A stretch of 64,000 nucleotides of DNA, taken from assembly GCA_037447655.1 (NCBI GenBank), contig JBBHKE010000282.1, forward strand, positions 1 through 64,000, in the 5' to 3' direction. Below, in pieces: positions 30,833 through 42,085 of the stretch (position 1 is its first letter; each line of letters opens with the position of its first letter). The position numbers and the translations under genes were made by a program. The notes beneath the pieces are model-generated. The model did no database searches and had not been told where the DNA came from. It saw only the letters and a list, made by a program, of their open reading frames with translations. This DNA comes from Zygnema cylindricum (lineage: Eukaryota > Streptophyta > Zygnematophyceae > Zygnematales > Zygnemataceae).

Positions 30833-31217
30833 TACATATATGAATATATATATATGTATATATATATATAAGAGGGGCCTCAAGAACTGTCCACTCGTGG
30901 CGACCGGACAAGAGAGGCAATCGCATTCAGCCAAGAACGGTACAGGCTGGAAGGTTGTACGTCTACCATGTCACGCAAGGACATGTGACACACCAAAACG
31001 TTGTCTCGCAACATACCAAACAATTTCGAAAAATAAGGTATGTCAAGACAAATTGTAGACGTTGATAGCCGTCACGAGCGTTGTCGCGTATACAATCATC
31101 ACAACCTTAACTAACAATTTCGTAGTAACGCATTGGGACACTTGAAAATTGTGTACGGATAATCCTCCCTACAATACAAAGTAAGTTCGTTAAGTTACAA
31201 TTACATGGGTGGAACCT
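30202..31217 (+). mobile_element. PIF/Harbinger-like non-autonomous TIR element 4
   Basis: Starts GAGTACGGGCCCATGTG and ends ...CATGGGTGGAACCT, with TTA at 30199-30201 and 31218-31220. The TTTTTTTGTCGTTTTCC landmark is at 30230. A (TA)n microsatellite (30784-30830) has expanded inside. Confidence 0.6.
30784..30830. repeat. (TA)n microsatellite
   Basis: Uninterrupted alternating TA of about 23 units, inside the TIR element at 30202, followed by a further degenerate ATATAT stretch to 30870. Confidence 0.95.
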
Positions 31218-32595
31218 TTATCCTCTTTCTTGATCACCATAAGTCTTTCAAACTGATGTCCAAGCGGCCAGAAGCCACAATCAAGTCATCGTGGATTTTG
31301 AGTTAGCTTTTATAACTTGTTCATCAAAAATTTTTAAAGCGTATATGCCATGATTAGGGTTGAACCGCGTTGGTTTGTTTTCAAACATCAAAAATCGTCA
31401 AAGATTTAAAGTGGACAATCTAAATGTCATATTTAGCCTATTAGCTAATTGTACAAGATGTGTTAAAAATGTTCAAACTTGAACATCCACAAGCACGGCA
31501 AACCACGAAGGTATTAAAGGAAGGCAAAGGAAACGTGAGAAGACAATTTCCTACGAATAGTTTTGCTGGATTTTGTTGGATTCCCCTTGAGTATGCCCGA
31601 ATGCACATGTCATTTGGTACGTGTGACGTTGTGTACACATGTGTTAGAGTAAAGGTATTTTTTGTCGTTCCTATAAAATTGAGCCTACAATGAAAAAATC
31701 TTACGCCTTGCAAAAAAAAAGGAATAAACCAAAGTACATTTTGCGTCATGCTAGAACTTAGGATGTACTCCAATTCGACGCTATCACCTTTTCGACCCAT
31801 TGCCACGGCACGCCAGCTCATTTTCAAACTTTAACTGAAATCGATTTTATGAAAAGTAACATATTGACCTACGTATAGGAAAAGGTTGTCGGACGCGTCA
31901 CACGTTTTTTAAATTTTTGTGCACGAGTGAGTACACGTTTTTTTTTGTGCTTGCTTGTCAAGCCACTCCTCTCTCCCTGTTCTCCCAATGAAATGTGACA
32001 ATATTGGTATGAAATGAAAGAGCTATTTTTTTTATTGAAAACCTTTAGGAGTAATTTGTGGCAAATCGAGGGATAAAAGTCGAAAAAACAAAATCATGAA
32101 GCCATGGCGAAAATTTCTAGAATTAGTGACACCGATGTTGTAACAAGTGAGCATAACTTCACAATGTCACAAAACTTAAACCTTTGATGTCACAAAATGT
32201 CGACAAAATGTGGTTTGACAACATACATTTGTGGACATTTACAATTGTCGATAGTTTTGTTGACGTCTATTGTTTTTGGAAAACTATGGACTCTCAGTGA
32301 GTCATCAGAGCCATGAGATAATCTCGTCACTGGAGTAGCGATGACCAGCGACGAAGTGGTATTACTTTTAAACGACGTCACAGTATTCCACGCGTCAGAT
32401 GGAGAAAGCATAACACTAAAAGGAATTCCGTACGGACTAAATGAAACAGTAAGTTACATCCTACGGTCGGAAATCAGCCCGGATTAGACGGACAGACCAC
32501 ATGAAGATTCGATTGTCGGCGTACAGACATTTTATTGGTATCAGAGAAGGTGAAAAATATATCACCAGGTACATTCTGTTGTAACAAATAAAGTA

Positions 32596-33082
32596 CACCG
32601 TGAATCGCTATTAGCGTACATGACGCTAATTGGGGTACCCCTTTTTTTGGGGCAAATTCTCAAATAGAATAAAGTACGCTAAATGTTTTTGCACGTTATT
32701 TGAGGTACCCCGCTATGCGGTTCATAACTGTAATTTAGTGCCCTTTTAAATAGTGTGGTGTACGGACTATCAGATATGTTTTATTTCGTACATATTTCAA
32801 TTTAAAAGTACAGAAAATATAATAATATATAATTGCGTAAATATTTTCCGGCATACGCAGATGTCAAAAAAACGCGACGGCGTACGATTTGAACAATTTC
32901 GTAAATCTACATGTTTTAGCGTGGACATATTACGTGCCGAAATTTTTTACAAAGCTGTTTACAAATTAGAGTACATGATAAATTAGTATCATGGTGTACC
33001 CGAAAAAACACAATTTACCGTAAAGTACGCTAATTGTTTCATTACGCTATATTTTTTATTACGCTAATAGCGATTCACGGTG
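32596..33082. mobile_element. short TIR element, CACCG family (487 bp)
   Basis: Perfect ends CACCGTGAATCGCTATTAGC and complement, flanked by TA on both sides. Subterminal copies of the GCTAAT motif. No transposase. Confidence 0.85.
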
Positions 33083-33184
33083 TAGTACCGATCAGTTTGA
33101 ATAGTTTAGGAACAAACCAGGTTTATCCGCAGGGAATTGTACTTAGGATTAATTGTACTAGGTAGTAAAACCGACAGTACGATA

Positions 33185-33723
33185 CACCGCGCATCGTTAT
33201 TAGTGTCAAAGTTTAAATAGTGTGTAAGTAAATATACCGTCATTGACGCTAATTAAGAATTTGAAAATTAAAAAAAAAAAGGTTTATTCTAATTTCAGTG
33301 TTAACGCTAATTTGGAACAGCAAAAATGGAAAATTTTCTGTACGATTATATACATTATTATATGTATCCGTACAAAATATAAAAAATCGTACACCGTAGT
33401 GAAATTTAAATATCCGTACATGTCAGACTTATTTACATGTCAGACCAATCCCGTTTTTTTAGCGCACGTTCCTATGCGAACGCGTCCGGTTTAATTCATT
33501 TTTTGTAAAATTTTCAACTAAAAAGGTACATTTATGTACGGTCTGACATCGCCAGTACACCACACTATTTACATATTAATGTACTTTCGTTCTGTACACT
33601 AATTTGTACGGAACCTCAATTAACGTCAAGGAAAAATTAAAATCACGTATACTATTTTTGGAAAAAAATCAAAATTTTAAGAACCCAAATTAGTGACCGT
33701 GACACTAATAACGATGCGCGGTG
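33185..33723. mobile_element. short TIR element, CACCG family (539 bp)
   Basis: CACCGCGCATCGTTATTAGTG and complement ends, TA on both sides. Only about 100 bp from the preceding copy. Confidence 0.85.
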
Positions 33724-34288
33724 TAGTGGAGCTACAGTGATCCTATTGGTAGTTAGGAAGTTAGATAGGCGTGTTTGTATAAATTAGGACTTAGATGTTT
33801 GATGAATTAACTTGTACAAGTTCACTATGGAAAGTGACTTTTAAGGTTGTCTTTGTGTGCATGTCACTTTGAGATTGATGAGAGTTTGTGTTTCAAACTC
33901 TGTCAGTATATTGTGTTAAGTGTGAGCTCTAAGTGAGTTGTGTTGTAAGCCTAAGTGGCTTTTGTAGTGTTAAGTGTAAGCTGGTCAAAGTTGGCCATTT
34001 GTGTGGTACTTTTGGGTTGACTTTTGCTGAAATTAATGGGTGACTCTGCAGCTTCTGGTAGTGTCCTTGTTGCTGCAGAGCAACAACGTCTACAATTGTC
34101 GCTATTTTTGTCAACGTCAACAACCGTCGTAGGTTTTATAGACGTCTACAACTATCACAAAATTATAGTAACAAAAAATTAAGTAATGATTTCGATTTCG
34201 GACGTGGAACACTTTGAAAAATGTTAGTTAAAATTTACACTAAAATCTAAAGTTACATTTCAAAGTTTCGGTTACAAGGGCATACAGC

Positions 34289-35019
34289 CTAAATGAGTCG
34301 TTGTTTGTTCATCGTAGCAATTATTTGTGGCAATTCTACACAACTTGTAGTACAACATGAAAATTTTATTATCAAAAACGCCATCTTGAAACCATCAAAG
34401 TGTGAAACATGAGTGAAATAGAAAATTGTCGACTACCATTAAAGGTTAGAGATGGAAAAGCCAAAAGGACTAACAAATGCTGAAAAAGCTAAAAACATTA
34501 AGAGCAAGACATTGAAAGCTAGAAAAACAAATAAAAATACAAAAACAAAACAATAAGAGCACTAAAAACCGAGATGTACACTTAATCTAGAAGACAAAGA
34601 TAAAATGGGTCGAGACCCAATATCTAAAACAAGTCTACACTAAAGGTCAAAATGACAAATATCATCGATGTGCATCGAGTGGCACAGATGTAAGTCTCTT
34701 TGTCCACGACCATCATTCACCGCTGTGCTTTGGTGGATGAGGACTGACACTTCAAAGCGTTGAAGGGCGGGCCGAAGCTAGAGAGCGTTGAAGGGCGGGC
34801 CGAAGCTAGAGAGCGTTGAAGGGTGACAAGAAAACGTTGCCAGTAACAAGCTAAAATGAGAGTTGAGGAGGGTTGTAATTCAATATATTGTCGAGCAAAA
34901 TCAAGCAAGAGTTGTCAAACGAAGAGTTGAAGGTCCCAAATATCTCTAAAGCAAATAGGATGAAGTTGTTAGTTCGGTCTTGGTGCGCTTAATCATGTTC
35001 TTTCGAGGCCCCCGCATCT
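34289..35019. other. interval with 28-bp tandem repeat (34761-34829)
   Basis: Two and a half copies of TTGAAGGGCGGGCCGAAGCT... are visible. The remainder shows no recognisable feature. It could be the 3' end of the LINE-like fragment next to it. Confidence 0.4.
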
Positions 35020-35439
35020 TCACAACACTATTATGCAATTGTGCATGTGTGGAAACTCAAGATCCCGTAGGGGTAGTGAGAAGTACGTCAACCTGTGTTC
35101 TTTCTGCTGTGAAAACACAAGATCCACTCTAGGGTTGTGTACGCCATTGGATTGAGAATGCCTAGGGAGTATATGCGACACCTCACGTTTAACTATGTAT
35201 CTTGTTTCGCTACTCGCTATAACGATTGCATCCGGAACCATATCATGTGCCATTGTACGATCTCCTTCGTGTAAACAACGGAGCAAATGGTGACCCAAAT
35301 CATTGATGGACTCGCCATAAATGCAATGGGGCTTGCCTAAGAGGGAGGGGTGCAGCAAGCGGATACTTAAGGGAATTGCAGAAGATAAGTGAGGAGAAGA
35401 TAAACAGAGTAAGGCTAAAATTGCAATAGCAACAGACAA
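35020..35439 (-). pseudogene. possible non-LTR retrotransposon C-terminal fragment
   Basis: A 139-codon frame has the pattern C-x-Y-G-x5-D-L-G-H-H-L-L-R-C-x3-G-D-R-x4-H-D then D-A-I and R-V-D-L-V-F. This recalls the C-terminal zinc-knuckle/endonuclease-like tail of some LINE-type reverse transcriptases (C-x-C-G...D-x2-G-H-x3-C...H). The second Cys of the first pair appears to be replaced. No RT core is adjacent. Alternative: a chance open frame. Confidence 0.35.
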
Positions 35440-36080
35440 GCCCTATGCCTTGGCCTCGAACAAAAGCAAACTTGAGCCCACGATTCAGTCCTAGAAAGGC
35501 ACCTTGAAAAAATTAAGGGAGAGCACAATATCTATTTTCACTACAACACTTTCCTCCCGTTCTAACAAACACAAGAATACAAGAGATCATCAAAATAAAA
35601 TAAAAGTCCATGAAGACTACCGCAATTACATTCGTTTTTGTTCTTCCTAGTCAACAAAACAACAAAAAGGATCAAGAAACAAAACTACTTAAGACTCCTG
35701 TTCCTCTTCCTCTTCTCTTCCTCTTCTCTTCCTTTTCCTCCTTTAATTCCCCTTCCTCGAGATCCAAACCACGATTAACAAAACTACTTAAGCCTCCACT
35801 TCTTCCTCTTCCTCCTCTTTTTGGGACTCCCTGTTCCTCTAATTCCCCTTTCCCTTCCTCAATCTAAACCACGTTTTGCTGACAAAACAACTTAAGCATC
35901 CACTTCTTCCTCCTCCTCCTCCTCTTCTTCTTCGTCCTCGATTCGAACCGCGTTCGACAAACGACGTCGATTTACTTTCAAGTATGGCAAAGCTCCCACA
36001 ACCTTATCGATATCACCTCGGAAGATCGGCCTCCGTATAATAATAATTCACATAATTTCCATGATCAATACAAACACAAT
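35440..36080. other. pyrimidine-rich interval
   Basis: CTCTTCCTCTTCC-type tracts at 35700-35760 and 35800-35935. No gene recognised. Confidence 0.5.
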
Positions 36081-36777
36081 TTCTAGGGTTTAGTACAGTA
36101 ATTAGTTTGTGTAATCAGTATTAGTACAGTTATTTGTATATATAACTACTACTGGTACGCTTATTAGTATATATAATTAGTATTAGTACAATTTCTAGTT
36201 TTTATAATTAGTGGTAGTACAGTTATTCGAATAAATAATTAGTGTTAGTACAGTTATTAGTCTGTATAATTAGTTATTAGTTTGTATAATTAGTTATTAG
36301 TGTGTATAATTAGTGTTAGTACAGTTATTAGTAATGTATAATTAGTAGTAGTCCAAGTTTGAGTAATGTATAATTAGTATTAGTACATCTATATGTTTGT
36401 ATAATTAGTGATAACACAATTATTAGTCTGTATTCTAGTAATAGTACAGTTATTAGTCTGTACAATTTGTATCACTATAGTTCTATCACTATAGTTTTTA
36501 GTATGTATAATTAGTGGTAGCACAGTTATTAGTACAGATAACTCTCTACAATAGTTCTATCACTATAGTTTTTAGTATGTATAATTAGTGCTAGCACAGT
36601 TATTAGTACAGATAACTCTCTACAATTAATATCAGATCAGTTTTTTGTTTGTATAATTAATATTAGCACATTATTGGTTCATGCAATTAGTATTAGTACA
36701 TTTTGTATAATAGGCATTTTTCCAGTTATTAGTTTGTATAATTAGTGTTAGTAAAGGTATTAAATAATTAGTATTAA

Positions 36778-36799
36778 TACTCATAGAAAAGATACATTG
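36778..36799. repeat. polarity-switch sequence 1
   Basis: TACTCATAGAAAAGATACA marks the change from forward to reverse monomers; recurs at 38601-38622 and 40330-40351. Confidence 0.8.
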
Positions 36800-38600
36800 C
36801 TAATAACTGTCCTAATACTAATTAAACATTACTAATAACTGTATTAACACTAACTATACAGACCTATAACTATATGAATCCTAATTATACCGACTAATAA
36901 GTGTACCAATACTGATTATACAGACTCATAACTGTACTTATATTGATTATACAGCTTATATTGATTATACAGACTAATAGTTGTACTATTGTACTAATAC
37001 TAATTATAAAATCAGTATTAGTCTAGTTATTAGTACGTATAATCCGTATTAGTACGGTTAGTATTAGTACAGCTATTAGTACGTATAATCAATATTAGTA
37101 AAGTTGAGTCTGTATAATTACTATTGGTACGGTTATTAGTATGTAACATTAGTATAAGTACAACTAATTTGTATAACAAGTGCTATAACAGTTTCTAGTA
37201 TGTATTATTATTGTTTTACATTTAGTAGTTTGTACAATCAATATAGGTTGAGCTAGTTGTCTGTATAATTAGTTTTAGTGTATAATTGGTGTTATTGCAG
37301 TTAATAGTTTGTACGTTTTTACAATCCGTATTAGTACAGTTACTGTTTTGTATAATTAGTATTAACACAGTTATTGGTCTATATAATTAGTGTTAGTACA
37401 ATTAGCATTAAATTACTACTGGTACGGTTATTTTGTAACATTAGTATAAGCACAGTTAGTTTGTATAATAAGTATTATTACAGTTTTTAGTATGTATTAT
37501 AATTGTTTTACTGTTAGTAGTTTGGATAATCAACATTGGTTCACCTAGTTGTTTGTATAATTAGTTTTAGTGTATAATTTGTACTATTGCGGTTAGTAGT
37601 TTGTATAATTAATATTAGTACAATTATTAGTTTGTATAATTAGTATTAACCCAATGATTAGTCTATATAATTAGTGCAAGGATAGTTTTAAATACTGTGT
37701 AATTAGCATTAACACAATCATTAATGTGTGTAATTAGTGTTAGTACGGTTACAAGTCAATGTAAGTAGTGTCAATATAAGTAGTGTTAGTGTAGTTACTA
37801 GCACTGTATAATTAGTACTAGGACAGTTTTTAGTAATGTATAATTAGTATTAGGAAAATTACTATCAAATCAAATTTTTTATATATATTTGTCTGTATAA
37901 TTAATACTAACTCAAATTTTGGTCTGTATAATTAGTATTTGTATAGTTGATAGGTTGTATAATTAATATTGGTACAGTTTTTAGTATGTATAATTAGTGT
38001 TAGTACATTATTTAGTTTGTATAATCAGTATTAGTACAGTAATGAGTTAGTGTAATCGGTATTTGTATAGTTATTAGTTTGTATAATTAGTATTAGCACA
38101 GTTACTAGTATGCTTATTTGTATAAATAATTAGTATAAGTACAGTTACTAGTCTTTATAATTAGTGCTAATACAGTTATTACTCTGTGTAATTAGTGTTG
38201 TGTAATTGGTGTTTGTACAGTTATTAGTAATGTAAAATTAGTGTTGGTACAATGGTTAGTAATATATATTTAGCAGTTTTGAGTAATGTATAATTAGTAT
38301 TAGTCCTACTATTCGTCTGTATCATTAGTACTAACACAGTTATTAGTCTGTATAATTAGTAATACTATAGTTATTAGTCTGTACAATTCGTATCAGTACA
38401 GTTTTTAGTATGTATAATTAGTGCTAGCATAGTTATTAGTTTGTACAATTAATACCAGTATAGTTATTTGTCTGTATAATTAGTATTAACACATTATTAG
38501 TTCATGCAATTAGTATAAGTACATTTTGTATAATAAGTATTTTTACAGTTATTAGTTTGTATAATTAGTGGTAGTACAGTTATTATTTAATTAGTATAAG

Positions 38601-38622
38601 TACTCATAGAAAGGATACATTG
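38601..38622. repeat. polarity-switch sequence 2
   Basis: TACTCATAGAAAGGATACA, preceded by about 110 bp nearly identical to the stretch before switch 3. Confidence 0.8.
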
Positions 38623-40329
38623 ACAGTCCTAATACTAATTAAATATTACTAATAATTGTACTAAGAGGTGAAATTGAACTCAAATGAAACATCACCAATT
38701 CACATTACATACATCGAAGGCACATAAACACAACATACAGACAAAAAATACACGTACTATGTCGAGTCTTTTCCCATACATCTATCATAGATTGCTTACA
38801 CATTATCCCACTAACTCACAATCTGGCGTTTGAATTAGCCGCACAATTGAATCCAGAAATCTAATTCGTAAAACATCACATTGACCTTAAACGTAAATTA
38901 AAAAACAACGTGAAATGAAATGTTTAGGAAAGAAACTACAAGAAGTATTATAACTATACAGACTAATAACTCTATGAATCCTAATTATACCGACTAATAA
39001 GTGTACCAATACTGATTATACAAACTCATAACTGGACTCATATTAATTGTACAGACTAATCGCTGTACTAATACTTATTATAGATACTTATAACTGTACT
39101 AATACTGATTATACCTACTAATAAATGTACTATTACTATTTATGCATTAATAACTGTCCTAATACTAATTCTACATTACTAATAACTGTACTAATCCTAA
39201 TAATAATTCTAGTTATGCAGACTACAAAGGATAGTAATACTAAATATATAGTTTAAGCACTTTACTAATACGAGATATACAGGTGAAACACTGTACTAAT
39301 ACTAAATATACAAACTTACAATTGTTCTAATTAATAATCATACAGACTGATAACTGTACTTATACTAAATATTCATACTAATTATTTGTGAATTATCTGT
39401 ATTAGTCCAGCTATTAGTACGTATAGTCAGTATTAGTACGGTCAGTATCAGTAAAGCTAATAGCACGTATAATCAGTATTAGTATGTATAATCAGTTTTT
39501 GTACCCCCGGAATCAGATGGTTTACCATCGTGCTTTTTAATTTATTCTCTGTGCTTTTTTTTTTATAATCAGTATGAGTACAGTTAAGAGTTCGTACCAT
39601 TAGTTTCGGTACAATTATTATTCTGTAAATGAGTATTAGTACAGTTATAAATTTGTATAATTAGTACAGTTTTTAGTATGTATTATTAGTGTTTTATAGT
39701 TAGTAGTTTGTATAATCAGTATTGGTTCAGTTAGTAGTCTGTATAATTAGTGTTAGTACAGTTATTAATACTGTATTACTATTAACACGGTTATTAGTCT
39801 ATATAATTAGTATTAGAACAGTTATTAGTTTGTATAATTAGTGTTATTACAGATTTTCTGTATAATTGGTGAGTACGGAAAATCTATAATTGTTAGTGCA
39901 GTTATTATATATATTTAGTGCAGTTATTAGTGTGTATAATTAGTATTAGGACAATTATTATATAATCAGTATTTGTACAGTTATTAGTCTGTATAATTAG
40001 TATAACTCAGTTTTGGTATGTATGTTGGTATTGCTATTGGTGCAGTTTTGGTATGTATGTCAGTATACTACAATAACAAAGTCTCTGTAATCAGTATTAG
40101 TACAGTTATTAGTCTGTATAATTAGAACAGTTATTAGTATGTATAACTAGTGCTGGCACAGTTATTAGTCTGTACAATTAATATCAGTACAGTTCTTTGT
40201 CTGTATAATTAGTATTAGCACATTATTAGTTCATGCAATTAGTATAAGTACATTTTGTATAATAAGTATTTTTACAGTTATTAGTCTGTATAATTAGTGG
40301 TAGTACAGTTATTATTTAATTAGTATAAG

Positions 40330-40351
40330 TACTCATAGAAAGGATACATTG
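40330..40351. repeat. polarity-switch sequence 3
   Basis: TACTCATAGAAAGGATACA; spacing to switch 2 is about 1.73 kb and switch 1 to 2 about 1.82 kb, suggesting a higher-order unit. Confidence 0.8.
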
Positions 40352-42085
40352 ACTGTCCTAATACTAATTAAACATTACTAATAATTGTACTAACACTAAC
40401 TATACAGACTAATAACTCTATGAATCCTAATTACACCGACTAATAAGTGTACCAATACTGATTATACAAACTCATAACTGGACTCGTATTAAGTATAAAT
40501 ACTTATAACTGTACTAATACTTATTATACTTACTAATAACTGTACTATTACTAATTATGCATTTACTAATAACTGTCATAATACTAATTTTACATTACTA
40601 ATAACTGTACTAATCCTAATAATAATCCTAATTATGCAGACTACAAAGGATAGTAGAGACTTATAACTGTACTATTACTAATTATGCATTACTAATAACT
40701 GTCCTAATACTAATTCTACATTTCTAATAATTGTACTAATCCTAGTAATACAGACTAATAACGGTCCTATTCCTAATTATACAGACTACATAGGGTAGTA
40801 ATACTAAATACACAGAGGTAGTAATACTAAATACACAGAGGTAGTAATACTAAATATACAGATGAAGCACTGTACTAATACAAAATGTATAATTATACGG
40901 ATTAATAACTGTACTAGTACTGATTATGCAGGCTAATAACTGTACTAATACTAATTATACAGACTAATTATTGTACTAATACTAAATATTCATACTAATT
41001 ATTTGTGTATAATCAGTGCTAGTCCAGAATTAAGACGTATAATCAGTATTAGTACGGTCAGTATTAGTACAGCTATTAGTACATATAATCAGTATTAGTA
41101 AAGTTATTAGTATGTATAATCAATAGGAGTAATAGTCTGTATAATTAGTATTTGGTACAGTTATTATTCTGTAACATTTGTATTAGTACATCTATTATTT
41201 TGTAACATTAGCATTAGTACAGTTTTTAGTATGTATAATTAGTGTTTTACAGTTGGTAGTTTGTATGATCGGTTTTGGTTCAGTTATTTGCCTGTATAAT
41301 TAGTTTGTGTATAATCAGTATTAGTACAGTTCTTAGTCTGTATAATTAGTATAAACACAGTTATTAGTCTGTATAATTAGTATTATAACAGTTATAAGTT
41401 TGTATATGTAGTCTTAGTACAGTTAACAGTCTGTATTTGTAAGTACAGTTATTAGTCTATATAATTAGGGTTAGTGCAGTTACTAGTACTGTATAATTAG
41501 TATTAGGACGGTTTTTAGTAATGTATAATTTGTATTAGGACAATATTTACATGATCAGTGTTTGTGCAGTTATTAGTCTGTATAATTAGTATTAACTAAG
41601 TTTTTGGTTTGTATAATTAGTATTAATAAAGTTGTTAGTCCGTATAATTAATATTAGTCCAGTTTCTACTATGTAGAATGAATATTAGTACAGTTATTAG
41701 TATGTCTACTCAGTATTAGTACAGTTATTAGTCTGTATAATTAGTATTGGTACAGTTATTATTTTGTAACATTACAGTAGTTAGTCTGTATATTTAGTGA
41801 TAGTACAGTTATGAATACTGTTAAATTAGTATTATCACAGTTATTAGTCTCTATAATTAGTCTTAGCACAGTTATTAGGCTGTATAATTAGTATAAGTAT
41901 AGTTGTTAGTATGTATGATCCGTATGAATAGTTGATCTATTAGTACAGTTATTAGGTTATATAGTTAGTATTAGTACAGTTTTTAGTGTATTATTAGTAT
42001 TAGTACAGGTTTTAATTTGTATAATTCGTATTAGTACTGTTGTTGGTCTGTATAATTTGTGTTAGTACAGGGATTAGGGGTGTAT

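Larger units (their letters stand above)
32270..34087 (+). mobile_element. unclassified insertion (possible LTR-type) with two nested TIR elements
   Basis: The sequence between the halves of the host TIR element begins (T)TGTTTTTGG and ends GAGCAACA(AC). It is bracketed by an ACGTCTA-type repeat (32263-32269, 34086-34092). It contains TGGTATCAGAG at about 32537 and TGTATAAATTAGG at about 33776, features of LTR elements, but no second LTR was identified. Confidence 0.35.
31627..34288 (+). mobile_element. PIF/Harbinger-like element interrupted by 1.8 kb
   Basis: The left end GTACACATGTGTTAGAG...TTTTTTGTCG and the right end ...AAGTTTCGGTTACAAGGGCATAC match the family, but the termini are diverged and no TWA pair is evident. 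Family sequence breaks at about 32270 and resumes at about 34086. Confidence 0.5.
36081..42085. repeat. AT-rich satellite array with alternating polarity
   Basis: Degenerate tandem monomers of about 31 bp built from TATTAGTACAG-TTATTAGTCTG-TATAATTAG. Polarity is forward at roughly 36081-36775, 37015-38600, 39385-40325 and 41000-42085, and reversed at about 36800-37010, 38625-38665, 38945-39385 and 40352-41000. Each forward-to-reverse switch contains TACTCATAGAAA(A/G)GATACA. A non-satellite insert occupies about 38666-38944. No coding potential. Confidence 0.92.

Noticed and set aside
36081-42085. CRISPR array
   Set aside because: Monomers are contiguous and degenerate with no unique spacers, in a eukaryotic sequence.
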